Shown here: piece after piece, positions 1 through 7,546 of the stretch | How positions within the stretch are numbered: the first letter of the stretch is position 1 | How the letters are laid out: every line of letters begins with the position of its first letter | From: an uncultured Collinsella sp. | GTDB lineage: Bacteria > Actinomycetota > Coriobacteriia > Coriobacteriales > Coriobacteriaceae | Assembly: GCA_900556705.1 (NCBI GenBank) | Contig: USPT01000036.1 | Coordinates: 1-9,199, forward strand | DNA: 9,199 nt | Direction of reading: 5' to 3' | Position numbers and translations under genes: made by a program | The notes under the pieces: generated by a model | Told to the model about the DNA's origin: nothing | The model's input: only the letters and a program-made list of their open reading frames with translations | Database searches by the model: none

Positions 1-813
1 GTGGGCTCGGCTGTGGCGGCTCCCTTCAATGCGATTGGCAACGTGTTCTCTAACCTTACGGCGTCGCAGGACACGCTCGACGAACTCAAGAAGCAAAACG
101 AGGAACTGACCTCTAAGGTTGCTGAGCTCTCCGAGGCTCAAAAGACCGCTGAGCGTCTGGAGGGGCTGGTCGGCCTGCAGTCGACCTACAACCTTAAATC
201 GACCGCAGCTCGTATTGTCGGTGCCTCCGGCGATGCCTGGACCTCGACCGTTACCATCGACAAGGGCTCTGCCGACGGCCTTACCATCAACATGCCCGTG
301 ACGAGTTCTGCCGGTGTTATCGGCCAGATTATCGAGGTATCGGCCAAAACGTCGACCGTGCGCCTGATTGGCGACGAGAACTCGGGCGTGTCCGCTATGG
401 TGCAGGACACGCGCGCTCAGGGCATGCTGCAGGGTCAGGCTGACGGCACGCTGCGTCTTGAGTACGTGAGCGTCGACTCCGACGTTAAAGTCGGCGACAT
501 CATCGTGACCTCGGGCATCGGTGGTGTGTTCCCCAAGGGCCTTCCGCTTGGCACCGTCTCGTCGGTTGAGAAATCGGCAAACGATGTGTACTACACCATT
601 GTGGTGCGCGCCCAGACGACGGCCGAGAACAACGAGGAAGTGCTGGTCATCACCTCGCTGACCGACGAACAGTCGGCCTCGGATGAGGACGTGAGCACGG
701 CCAACAGCACGCCGCAGGGAACGTCGCGCGATGCTGCGACCAAGACGAAGGACGAAAGCTCGGATGACAGTTCCGACACGTCCGAGACGACCGATTCCGG
801 CTCGAGCGAATAG
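1..813 (+). CDS. mreC: Rod shape-determining protein MreC (5' end outside window)
   Basis: MreC is the bitopic scaffold of the elongation complex. It sits outside the membrane and links MreB/MreD to PBP2 and RodA. The 270 visible residues have the family layout: a heptad-like coiled coil at about 22-58, then the two-lobed beta-barrel core at about 68-217. Typical motifs include a VTIDKGSADGL stretch (84-94), GVIGQIIEV (105-113) and VKVGDIIVTSG (162-172). The N-terminal transmembrane anchor that should precede the coiled coil is missing, and no SD is visible. The GTG at position 1 is therefore probably an internal Val codon and the gene is cut by the window edge. After the core there is a roughly 50-residue tail (221-270) rich in Ser, Thr, Asp and Glu, which looks disordered. 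The stop is followed at once by the mreD SD, so the two are co-transcribed. The family call is secure. Confidence 0.93.
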   Translation: MGSAVAAPFNAIGNVFSNLTASQDTLDELKKQNEELTSKVAELSEAQKTAERLEGLVGLQSTYNLKSTAARIVGASGDAWTSTVTIDKGSADGLTINMPVTSSAGVIGQIIEVSAKTSTVRLIGDENSGVSAMVQDTRAQGMLQGQADGTLRLEYVSVDSDVKVGDIIVTSGIGGVFPKGLPLGTVSSVEKSANDVYYTIVVRAQTTAENNEEVLVITSLTDEQSASDEDVSTANSTPQGTSRDAATKTKDESSDDSSDTSETTDSGSSE

Positions 814-817
814 GGGG
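812..817 (+). promoter_or_regulatory. SD sequence that decides the mreD start
   Basis: AGGGGG overlaps the mreC stop codon. Its spacing of 7 nt fits the ATG at 825. The upstream ATG at 819 is too close to be used efficiently with this site. Confidence 0.6.
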
Positions 818-824
818 CATGTCC

Positions 825-1391
825 ATGGATCTACACGAGCAGGGGATGAGCTCCCGCACGTTTGTGATCGCCGCCATTGTGTGCGTGCTGCTGCAGGCAG
901 GCCTGGCACCGCAGATCTCCATTGCGGGCGGTCGCGTCAACTTCATGATTATCCTGGTGTGCCTAAGCGTGTTCTCGGGCGACCCGACCCGTGCCGTCGT
1001 GTGCGGTTTTTGCAGCGGCTTGTTTTATGACCTGTCCGCTGCCGTGCCGGTGGGCGTTATGTCGCTCCTGCTGACCGTGGGTTCTTTTGCCCTGGTGCAC
1101 AGCGCCGTCGGTCAGACGGGCGGTACCCCGAGTGCGCGCGGCGTCACCGTGGGCGCCTTTGCGCTCGTCATTAATGTGATCTACAGCATCATCTTGCTGT
1201 TTATGGGTTTGGAGACGAGCTTTGTCGTGGCGATCTTCGGCCATGCGCTGCCGTCCTCGATCCTGACGGGTCTGGTTGCCATTCCGTTTTTGATGTCCGG
1301 CGTCGTGCCGCAGTCCGGCTATGGATTCTCCGCACGTGGCGGACGCCAGACGGGTATGCGCTTTAAGCCCAAGACCCGCAAGCTCAAATAG
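825..1391 (+). CDS. mreD: Rod shape-determining protein MreD
   Basis: MreD is a small polytopic membrane protein of the elongation complex. It partners MreC and affects activation of PBP2/RodA. The product is 188 residues and almost wholly hydrophobic, with about five or six membrane segments and a short basic tail ending KPKTRKLK. The central GFCSGLFYDLSAAVPVG stretch matches the family's conserved G-x-x-x-G-L-x-x-D-L region. Start choice: the SD-like AGGGGG at 812-817 lies 7 nt before the ATG at 825, but only 1 nt before the in-frame ATG at 819. The 825 start is therefore preferred; starting at 819 would add only Met-Ser. A later ATG at 846 is possible but abuts its only purine run. The gene lies 11 nt after mreC and 13 nt before the PBP2 gene. 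Sequence conservation in MreD is low, so the call rests on hydropathy, this motif and position. Confidence 0.88.
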   Translation: MDLHEQGMSSRTFVIAAIVCVLLQAGLAPQISIAGGRVNFMIILVCLSVFSGDPTRAVVCGFCSGLFYDLSAAVPVGVMSLLLTVGSFALVHSAVGQTGGTPSARGVTVGAFALVINVIYSIILLFMGLETSFVVAIFGHALPSSILTGLVAIPFLMSGVVPQSGYGFSARGGRQTGMRFKPKTRKLK

Positions 1392-1404
1392 GGGAGGCCC
1401 GTAG

Positions 1405-3474
1405 ATGTCTTCCCAGATGACGGTTATTATCGCCGGTATCGTGCTGGTTGTGGCCATCGTGGTCGCGCTGGTCATCATGCGTCGTGGCGATTCCCGTTTT
1501 ACCTACGATACACAGCATGGAACGGCCCCGCGCGCCACCGAGGGCGAGGGCAATACCGCGGCGACCGCCTTTAAGGGCCGCTTTTCCATCCTCACCACGG
1601 GTGTGGGCGCGATGTTTGCGGCACTTGCCGTCAAGCTGTGGGGCATGCAGATGGTCTCGTCGGACTATTACGAGAAGCAGGCTAATAGTAATCAGACTCG
1701 CACCGTTACCACACCCGCTGTGCGCGGTCGCATTCTCGACCGCAATGGCGTGGCGCTTGTCCAGAACCGTCCCTCACTTGCTGTCGTGGCCTACCGCGAC
1801 CTTGCCGAGGATGAGGTTCTGGTTCGCCATCTTGCCAACGTGCTTGGAATGCCTTACGTGGCGGTCCTTCGCAATATTCAGGACAATACAGAGGGCGCCC
1901 AGAGCCTGCATACCATCGCGACGGACGTCCGTCGCTCCACGGTTGCCTATATTCAGGAGCACGCCGGCGAGTTCCCGGGCGTCAAGATTGCCGAGCGTAC
2001 CGAGCGCCAGTATCCATATGGCGAGACGGCATGCCATATCTTGGGCTATACCGGCACCATTACCTCCGAGCAGCTCGAGGCTCAGAATAAGAAAACCTCT
2101 GGCGATGATGATGCTTCTGCTGGCAAGATTACGTACCAGTCGGGCGATATCGTGGGCCAGGCGGGCGTTGAGAGCTACTACGAAAACCTGCTGCAGGGTA
2201 TTCGTGGCGAGCAGACCGTCAAGGTCGATGCCTCGGGCAATGTGACCGGTCAGGCCGGCGCCGTGCCCGCGAAGGCCGGCTCTGACATTAAGCTCACGCT
2301 CGACCTTAAGATCCAGCAGGCCTGCGAGACGGCGCTGGCGAGCGCTATCGAGCTTGCCAAGACCACTGGCTACAGCAATGCCGGCAACGGCGCTGTAGTG
2401 TGTCTCGATCCCAACAATGGCGAGATCCTGGGCATGGCGAGCCAGCCCAAGTTCGATCCGTCCGTCTTTATCGGCGGCGTCTCAAATGACGTGTGGACCG
2501 AGCTCAATGATGACAAGGGTTCGCACCCGCTGCTCAACCGCGCCATTAGCGGACAGTACATGTCGGCCTCGACCATCAAGCCGCTCTCGGCACTGGCCGG
2601 TCTTGAGTTTGGAACCTACACGTCGGGGCAGACGACCAACTGCACGGGTTATTGGACGGGTCTGGGCAAGGCTTGGGGCAAGCGCTGCTGGCTGACGTCT
2701 GGCCACGGCACCATGACGCTGCAGTCGGGTATCGCCAACTCGTGCGACCCCGTCTTCTACGACATGGGCAAGGCGTTCTTTTATGACGAGCAACATCCCG
2801 AGGGCCTGCAGGAGGTCTTTCGTCGCTGGGGCCTAGGCAAGACCTGCGGTATCGATCTGCCGAGTGAGGGCGCGGGTCGTATTCCCGATGCCGAGTGGAA
2901 AGAGTCATACTTCACCGACGCCTCTGCCGAGGACCGCAAGTGGAATGCCGGCGATATGACCAACATTGCTATCGGCCAGGGCGACATCCTGGTGACGCCC
3001 CTGCAGATGGCGTGCGCCTATATGGGTCTTGCCAACGGCGGCAAACAGTACGTGCCTCACGTATTTTTGTCTGCCGTGTCGCGCGATGGCGACGGCGATG
3101 CCTATAAGTACAATGGCAAGGGCAAGAAGAAGCGCCTGGAGGCCAAGATCAACAGCGATTCGGATTTGGCTCTTGTTCGCAACGGCATGCACGACGTGAT
3201 TTACACGGCATCGACGTCCCTGGCGGCGCACTTTGGCACCCTGACGCCGCAGGTATACGGCAAGTCGGGCACGGGCGAGAAAAGTGGCGAGGACGAATAC
3301 GCGTGGTTCTGCGCCTATGCACCGGCCGATGATCCCAAGTATGTCATCGCTACCGTCCTGGAGCAGGGCGGCGGTGGCTCAGATACCGCGATGCATGTCG
3401 TGCGCGACGTGCTCGGCGTGATTTATGACGAGCCCGATACCTCTTCGGCCTCGGGCGATTCTTCGGTTCGATAG
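1405..3474 (+). CDS. mrdA: Penicillin-binding protein 2 (class B, elongation transpeptidase)
   Basis: This monofunctional DD-transpeptidase crosslinks new peptidoglycan made by RodA during cell elongation. It acts on the outer face of the membrane. Its 689 residues include a class B dimerisation/pedestal domain beginning at RGRILDRNG (107-115) and a C-terminal transpeptidase domain from about 310. The active-site motifs are complete: S389-T-I-K392 with nucleophile S389, S446-C-D448, and K620-S-G-T-G (the KSG form of the KTG box). An SD GGGGAGG at 1391-1397 lies 7 nt before the ATG. The N-terminus is unusual, with two hydrophobic helices, at about 5-25 (followed by RR) and about 61-80, separated by a roughly 35-residue hydrophilic loop. 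Most PBP2 proteins have a single anchor corresponding to the second helix. The gene is followed 9 nt later by rodA, the standard partner. Assignment to PBP2 rather than FtsI rests on this neighbourhood. Confidence 0.93.
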   Translation: MSSQMTVIIAGIVLVVAIVVALVIMRRGDSRFTYDTQHGTAPRATEGEGNTAATAFKGRFSILTTGVGAMFAALAVKLWGMQMVSSDYYEKQANSNQTRTVTTPAVRGRILDRNGVALVQNRPSLAVVAYRDLAEDEVLVRHLANVLGMPYVAVLRNIQDNTEGAQSLHTIATDVRRSTVAYIQEHAGEFPGVKIAERTERQYPYGETACHILGYTGTITSEQLEAQNKKTSGDDDASAGKITYQSGDIVGQAGVESYYENLLQGIRGEQTVKVDASGNVTGQAGAVPAKAGSDIKLTLDLKIQQACETALASAIELAKTTGYSNAGNGAVVCLDPNNGEILGMASQPKFDPSVFIGGVSNDVWTELNDDKGSHPLLNRAISGQYMSASTIKPLSALAGLEFGTYTSGQTTNCTGYWTGLGKAWGKRCWLTSGHGTMTLQSGIANSCDPVFYDMGKAFFYDEQHPEGLQEVFRRWGLGKTCGIDLPSEGAGRIPDAEWKESYFTDASAEDRKWNAGDMTNIAIGQGDILVTPLQMACAYMGLANGGKQYVPHVFLSAVSRDGDGDAYKYNGKGKKKRLEAKINSDSDLALVRNGMHDVIYTASTSLAAHFGTLTPQVYGKSGTGEKSGEDEYAWFCAYAPADDPKYVIATVLEQGGGGSDTAMHVVRDVLGVIYDEPDTSSASGDSSVR

Positions 3475-3483
3475 GAGGTTGCG

Positions 3484-4710
3484 ATGGATTTTTCTCCGGC
3501 GGATCTGTTCCGTTCAACCAAGACCGGCTCTCGCAGCAGCCTGGACCGCGTCAACAAGCAACTTTCGGCCTCGCGCGGCACGTTTCGCCAAAAGGTGCAT
3601 ATCGGTGTGCTCGTGGCTACTGTGGCGCTCGTCGCCTACGGTGCCATCATTATCTGGTCGGCTTCGCAGTTTAAGGCCGATGCTTCGTTCTCGCGCCATT
3701 TGCTGGGAATTGGCATCGGCACGGTGCTGGCGGTGCTGGTCTGGCGCTCCGACCTGCGCGGTATTTCCAATTTCTCGACGGCGTTGCTCGTCATCGACCT
3801 GATCGTGATCTTCTCGCCCAAGATTCCGGGTCTGTCCTATACGGGCGGTCTGGGCATGACGGGCTGGATCAAGATTCCCGGTATCGGCTTGACGTTCCAG
3901 CCGGTTGAGCTTGCCAAGCTCATCACCATCTTCTTTATTGCTACGCTTGGCTCGCAGTATAACGGTCGCATCGATACCGTTCGCGACTACGTCAAGCTCT
4001 GCGGCATGCTGTCCATTCCGTTTTTGGCCGTCGTTGCCATGGGTGACCTGGGCTCGGGCCTGGTCGTGCTGGTTTCGGGCGCCATCGTCATCTGCATGAG
4101 CGGTGCACGCCGCGAATGGGTGCTGTCGACCCTGGCCCTGCTCGTGGGCCTGGTGGCCCTCGTCCTGGCGCTTGATTCGGTCTTTGATTCGTTGCTCGGC
4201 CACGATGTGCTCATCAAGCAGTATCAGATGAACCGTCTGACGGTCTTTATCGACCCCGATAATGCCGATTCGAACGATGCCTACAACCTGCAGCAGTCGC
4301 TTATCGCCGTTGGCTCGGGCGGCTTCTTTGGTAAGGGCCTGGGGCATGCGACGCAGTCGGCCGGCGGCTTTCTGCCTGAGTTCCACACCGACTTCGTCTT
4401 CGCCTTCCTGTCCGAGACCTTTGGCTTTTGCGGTTCCTTTTTGCTCCTGTGCCTCTACGTGCTGCTGATCTTTTCGACGATTCGCGTCGCCTTTAAGTGC
4501 GAGTCGCTGTTTTTGCGTCTTTCGTGTGTGGGCATCGTTGGCATGTGGGCGTTCCAGACTTTCGAAAACATCGGCATGTGCATCGGCATGATGCCGATTA
4601 CCGGTATTCCGCTACCGTTTATTAGCTTCGGTTCGTCTTCGATGATGATTCAGCTGCTGACGGTGGGTATCGTACAATCCATATGGCGGCATCGTTCGGG
4701 CGCCGCGTAA
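3484..4710 (+). CDS. rodA: SEDS glycan polymerase RodA
   Basis: RodA is a SEDS-family glycosyltransferase that polymerises lipid II into glycan strands and pairs with PBP2. The product is 408 residues with about ten membrane segments. Family landmarks are W128 with downstream QPVELAK (139-145), RLTVFIDP (251-258), EFHTDFVFAF around D303 (the conserved extracytoplasmic Asp linked to catalysis in SEDS proteins), and PITGIPLPFIS (371-381). Two oddities are visible. The usual S-Y-G-G-S-S signature near the C-terminus reads S-F-G-S-S-S (381-386). The cytoplasmic N-terminal tail of about 38 Ser- and Arg/Lys-rich residues also appears long. The SD TAGGAGG overlaps the mrdA stop and lies 5 nt before the ATG. 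FtsW is the alternative SEDS member, but position after mreCD-mrdA favours RodA. Confidence 0.9.
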   Translation: MDFSPADLFRSTKTGSRSSLDRVNKQLSASRGTFRQKVHIGVLVATVALVAYGAIIIWSASQFKADASFSRHLLGIGIGTVLAVLVWRSDLRGISNFSTALLVIDLIVIFSPKIPGLSYTGGLGMTGWIKIPGIGLTFQPVELAKLITIFFIATLGSQYNGRIDTVRDYVKLCGMLSIPFLAVVAMGDLGSGLVVLVSGAIVICMSGARREWVLSTLALLVGLVALVLALDSVFDSLLGHDVLIKQYQMNRLTVFIDPDNADSNDAYNLQQSLIAVGSGGFFGKGLGHATQSAGGFLPEFHTDFVFAFLSETFGFCGSFLLLCLYVLLIFSTIRVAFKCESLFLRLSCVGIVGMWAFQTFENIGMCIGMMPITGIPLPFISFGSSSMMIQLLTVGIVQSIWRHRSGAA

Positions 4711-4728
4711 CCGCTGGAGGGGTTTGCT

Positions 4729-5658
4729 ATGATAATTCCCGTAGATAAGCTGACCCGCGCTTTTAAGATGGGCGCGTCCGTTAAGAAGGATTCCGATACG
4801 CCGGTGCGCGTCTCGGTCTATCTGGATTCGTCCGCCTCGCGCTTTCTGGCCGAGACGGTGCGTGACGCCTTTGTGCCGCAGACGACCTCGGGCATTGTGC
4901 GCGTCGAGCGTCTGGGGGAGGAGCGAATTGCTCCAAAGACCGATACCGATGTGGTGCTGGTGCTCTCGTGTGGTTCCGACCGCTTGGAGAGTGCCGTGCA
5001 GGAGCTCGTGATCGCCGGCGCGCCCGTGTGCGTGCTTGCCGAGTCTGCTGTGGAGGTGCCGTTTATCGAGGAGTCCACGCCCATGCTCGGCGTGGTAGCG
5101 GCAACCGATAAGACGTATCTGCTCGAGACGCTTGCCCGCTGGATTCTCGATCGCACCGACAAGGAAACGGCTTTTGCGGCGAACTTTGCCTTCATGCGCA
5201 TCGCGGCGGCCAACCGTATCATCACCTCGTGCGCGCTCACCAATATGGCGACCGGTGCGCTGGTGTTTTTGCCGGGCGCCGATTATCCCGTTATGGCGCT
5301 GGCGCAGGTGGGCATGCTCTTTGAGCTCGCTGCCGTCTTTGGACGCGGCATTAAGCCTGAGCGCGGCTACGAGGTCGCGGGCGTGCTTGCCGGCGGTCTT
5401 GTGATCCGAGCGGTCACCCGCGCACTTGTCAAGCAGACGCCGCATATTGGGTTTGCCGTCAAGGCGCTCACTGCTGCCGCGGGCACCTATGGCATGGGCC
5501 GTGCGCTCGTTTCGCTCTACGAGCGCGATGTCGACTACAGTCGTGCCAACGAGGTGGTCACTGCCACGTTCTCCCGCGTTCGCGATCTGGTGACCACGGT
5601 CGCGGGCGCTACCCGTCCTATGGCGTCCTATCAGGACGCATCAGATCTCGCTGCTTAG
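4729..5658 (+). CDS. DUF697-domain protein with degenerate GTPase-like N-terminal domain
   Basis: No assigned function. Residues about 146-266 resemble DUF697: an amphipathic/hydrophobic helical region with ANRIITSCALTNMATGALVF, then LPGADYPVMALAQVGML (181-197), and a conserved-looking run of RAVTRALVKQTPHIGFAVKA (227-246) with AGTYGMGRA (251-259). DUF697 is often found behind a GTPase domain in membrane-associated proteins. Here residues about 25-140 have an alternating beta/alpha look (VRVSVYLDSS, DVVLVLSCG, APVCVLAES, LLETLARWIL). However, no P-loop GxxxxGK[S/T] and no N/TKxD motif are present, so nucleotide binding is doubtful. That comparison is my inference. An SD TGGAGG at 4715-4720 is 8 nt before the ATG. 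The gene lies 18 nt after rodA and 10 nt before the radical SAM gene, so it is probably co-transcribed with the wall genes. A role at the membrane in elongation is a guess from context only. Confidence 0.72.
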   Translation: MIIPVDKLTRAFKMGASVKKDSDTPVRVSVYLDSSASRFLAETVRDAFVPQTTSGIVRVERLGEERIAPKTDTDVVLVLSCGSDRLESAVQELVIAGAPVCVLAESAVEVPFIEESTPMLGVVAATDKTYLLETLARWILDRTDKETAFAANFAFMRIAAANRIITSCALTNMATGALVFLPGADYPVMALAQVGMLFELAAVFGRGIKPERGYEVAGVLAGGLVIRAVTRALVKQTPHIGFAVKALTAAAGTYGMGRALVSLYERDVDYSRANEVVTATFSRVRDLVTTVAGATRPMASYQDASDLAA

Positions 5659-5668
5659 GGGTTTTCCG

Positions 5669-7546
5669 TTGCGCGTTGCATACCAAGATTGTTTTCATTT
5701 AATTGAGCCGTTGCTCGCCAAGGTCGAGAAGCCGAGTCGCTATATCGATCACGAGTGGGGCACGCTTTCCAAGGCCGATGCCGACTACCGTTGCTGCCTG
5801 ATCTATCCGGATGTGTACGAGGTCGGTCTGCCCAACCAGGGCATCGCCATCCTCTACAACATCCTTAACCAGGCCGAGGGCATCTCCTGCGAGCGTGGCT
5901 ATGTGCCGTGGCCCGATATGGGTGACGCTATGCGCGAGGCGGGCATTCCGTTGCTCTCGCTCGAGGGTGCAGCGCCGGTCGCTTCGTTTGATATCGTCGG
6001 TCTGCATGTGCCGCACGAGATGGCGGTGACGAACTTCCTCGAGGCACTCGACCTCGCTGGCATTCCACTGTTGGCGGCCGACCGAGGCGAAGACGACCCC
6101 ATCATCATCGCCGGCGGCCCCTCGGTGTACAACCCCGAGCCGTACGCGGCCTTCTTCGATGCCATCCTCATCGGTGAGGGCGAGGAATCGCTGCTCGAGA
6201 CCTGCCAGCTGCATCGCCGCCTGCGTGACGAAGGGGTCCCGCGCGCGCAGATTGTTGAGCAGCTCGCATCCATTGCCGGCAACTACGTGCCGTCGCTCTA
6301 TGAGGTTCGTCACGACGAGCCCTGCTCGTCCCATGGCTACACCGTGCCGCGTGAGGGCAAGGATGCGCCGACCGTGGTCTACAAGCGCGTCGTCGAGGAT
6401 TTCGGCGCCACGAATCCGCTGTCGCAGTCGTGCGTGCCCTATGCGCAGCTGGTCCACGACCGCCTGTCTATCGAGATCCTGCGCGGCTGCGCCCGCGGCT
6501 GTCGTTTTTGCCAGGCCGGCATGACGTATCGCCCGGTGCGCGAGCGCTCGGCCGACCAGATCGTCTCGTCGGTGATTCAGGGTCTGGAAAAGACCGGCTA
6601 TGACGAGGTGTCGCTGACCTCGCTCTCCACGACCGACCACTCCTGCATTCGCGACGTGCTCGGCAGGCTCAACCATCGCCTGGAGGATACGGGTATTCGC
6701 GTGTCTATTCCGTCGCAGCGTCTGGATTCGTTTGGCGTGGATATGGCCGAATCGGTCGCCGGCGAAAAGAAGGGCGGCCTGACGTTCGCGCCCGAGGCCG
6801 GCAGCCAGCGCATGCGCGACATTATTAACAAGAACGTTACCGAGGAGGACCTGGACCGTGCGGCCAAGGCGGCCTTCGAGGCCGGCTGGAACCGCATGAA
6901 GCTCTACTTTATGATGGGCCTTCCCGGCGAGCGCGACGAGGACATCGTGGCCATCGCCAATCTGGCCGATCACGTGCTGGAGCTCGGTCGTTCCGTGGTG
7001 CCCAAGGCTCGTCGCGGCTCGATCTCGGTGTCGATCTCGGTTTCGGTCTTTATCCCCAAGGCTGCCACGCCGTTCCAGTGGTGCCCGCAGCTCGACTACG
7101 ACGACGTCAAGCGTCGCCAGAAGCTGCTCGTCACGAGCGTTCGCAACCGTGCCGTCCGCGTTCATTACCATGATGCCGAGACCTCGCTCATCGAGGCCGC
7201 GCTGTCCCGCGCCGGTCGTGACATGACGCCCGTCATCATCGATGCTTGGCGCTCGGGCTCTCGCTTTGACGCCTGGGTAGAGCATTTCTCGCTCGATAAC
7301 TGGAAGGAGGCTGCTGCCAAAAACGGCATCGACCTCAATGAGCTCGTGCACCTGCCCTACGAGTTGGACTGGCGCCTGCCGTGGGAGCACGTGAGCCCCG
7401 GCTGCACGCGCGGCTTCCTCGAGCGCGAGTACCGTCGCTCGCTCGAGGGCGTCACGACTCCCGACTGTACCCGCACGTCGTGCACCGGCTGCGGGATCTG
7501 CCCCACGCTCCACGCCAAGAATGTATTGATGGGTGATCGCGCATGA
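5669..7546 (+). CDS. B12-binding-type radical SAM protein, TIGR03960 family
   Basis: The enzyme belongs to a radical SAM family whose reaction is unknown to me. The product is 625 residues. Positions about 40-180 form a Rossmann-like domain related to cobalamin-binding domains (YPDVYEVGLPNQGIAILYNIL, IIIAGGPSVYNPEP, ILIGEGEES), but no clear DxHxxG cobalamin-ligand motif is visible. The radical SAM core at about 265-490 carries the cluster motif C274-x3-C278-x2-C281, followed by SLTSLSTTDHS, LTFAPEAGSQRMRDIINKNV and LYFMMGLPGERDED, all characteristic of this family. The C-terminus has a second cysteine group, C600-x4-C605-x2-C608-x2-C611. The start is TTG: SD-like AGGGG at 5657-5661, overlapping the upstream stop, lies 7 nt before it, and no ATG or GTG occurs in frame before the conserved VEKPSRYI. 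The last codons overlap the DUF2344 start (ATGA). That partner is the family's usual neighbour. Confidence 0.9.
   Translation: MRVAYQDCFHLIEPLLAKVEKPSRYIDHEWGTLSKADADYRCCLIYPDVYEVGLPNQGIAILYNILNQAEGISCERGYVPWPDMGDAMREAGIPLLSLEGAAPVASFDIVGLHVPHEMAVTNFLEALDLAGIPLLAADRGEDDPIIIAGGPSVYNPEPYAAFFDAILIGEGEESLLETCQLHRRLRDEGVPRAQIVEQLASIAGNYVPSLYEVRHDEPCSSHGYTVPREGKDAPTVVYKRVVEDFGATNPLSQSCVPYAQLVHDRLSIEILRGCARGCRFCQAGMTYRPVRERSADQIVSSVIQGLEKTGYDEVSLTSLSTTDHSCIRDVLGRLNHRLEDTGIRVSIPSQRLDSFGVDMAESVAGEKKGGLTFAPEAGSQRMRDIINKNVTEEDLDRAAKAAFEAGWNRMKLYFMMGLPGERDEDIVAIANLADHVLELGRSVVPKARRGSISVSISVSVFIPKAATPFQWCPQLDYDDVKRRQKLLVTSVRNRAVRVHYHDAETSLIEAALSRAGRDMTPVIIDAWRSGSRFDAWVEHFSLDNWKEAAAKNGIDLNELVHLPYELDWRLPWEHVSPGCTRGFLEREYRRSLEGVTTPDCTRTSCTGCGICPTLHAKNVLMGDRA

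Noticed and set aside
4673..4678. TACAAT -10-like box at the end of rodA, as a promoter for the DUF697 gene
   Set aside because: No -35 box at a workable distance; the nearest candidate, CTGACG at 4657, leaves only a 10-nt spacer, and there is no extended -10.
3514..5445. Long minus-strand frames opposite rodA and the DUF697 gene (3514-4386 and 4612-5445)
   Set aside because: Both are low-complexity Arg/His/Gln-rich translations opposite better supported genes, with no motif and no plausible SD-led operon on that strand.
7020..7050. Imperfect tandem repeat of tcgatctcggt in the radical SAM gene
   Set aside because: It encodes an alternating Ile-Ser-Val-Ser beta strand that the family has here anyway, so no expansion need be assumed.
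5699..7513. 604-codon open frame on the minus strand
   Set aside because: It is exactly antisense to the radical SAM gene, whose conserved motifs make it certain. The antisense protein is rich in Arg, His and Ala with no recognisable domain, as expected from GC-rich codon bias.
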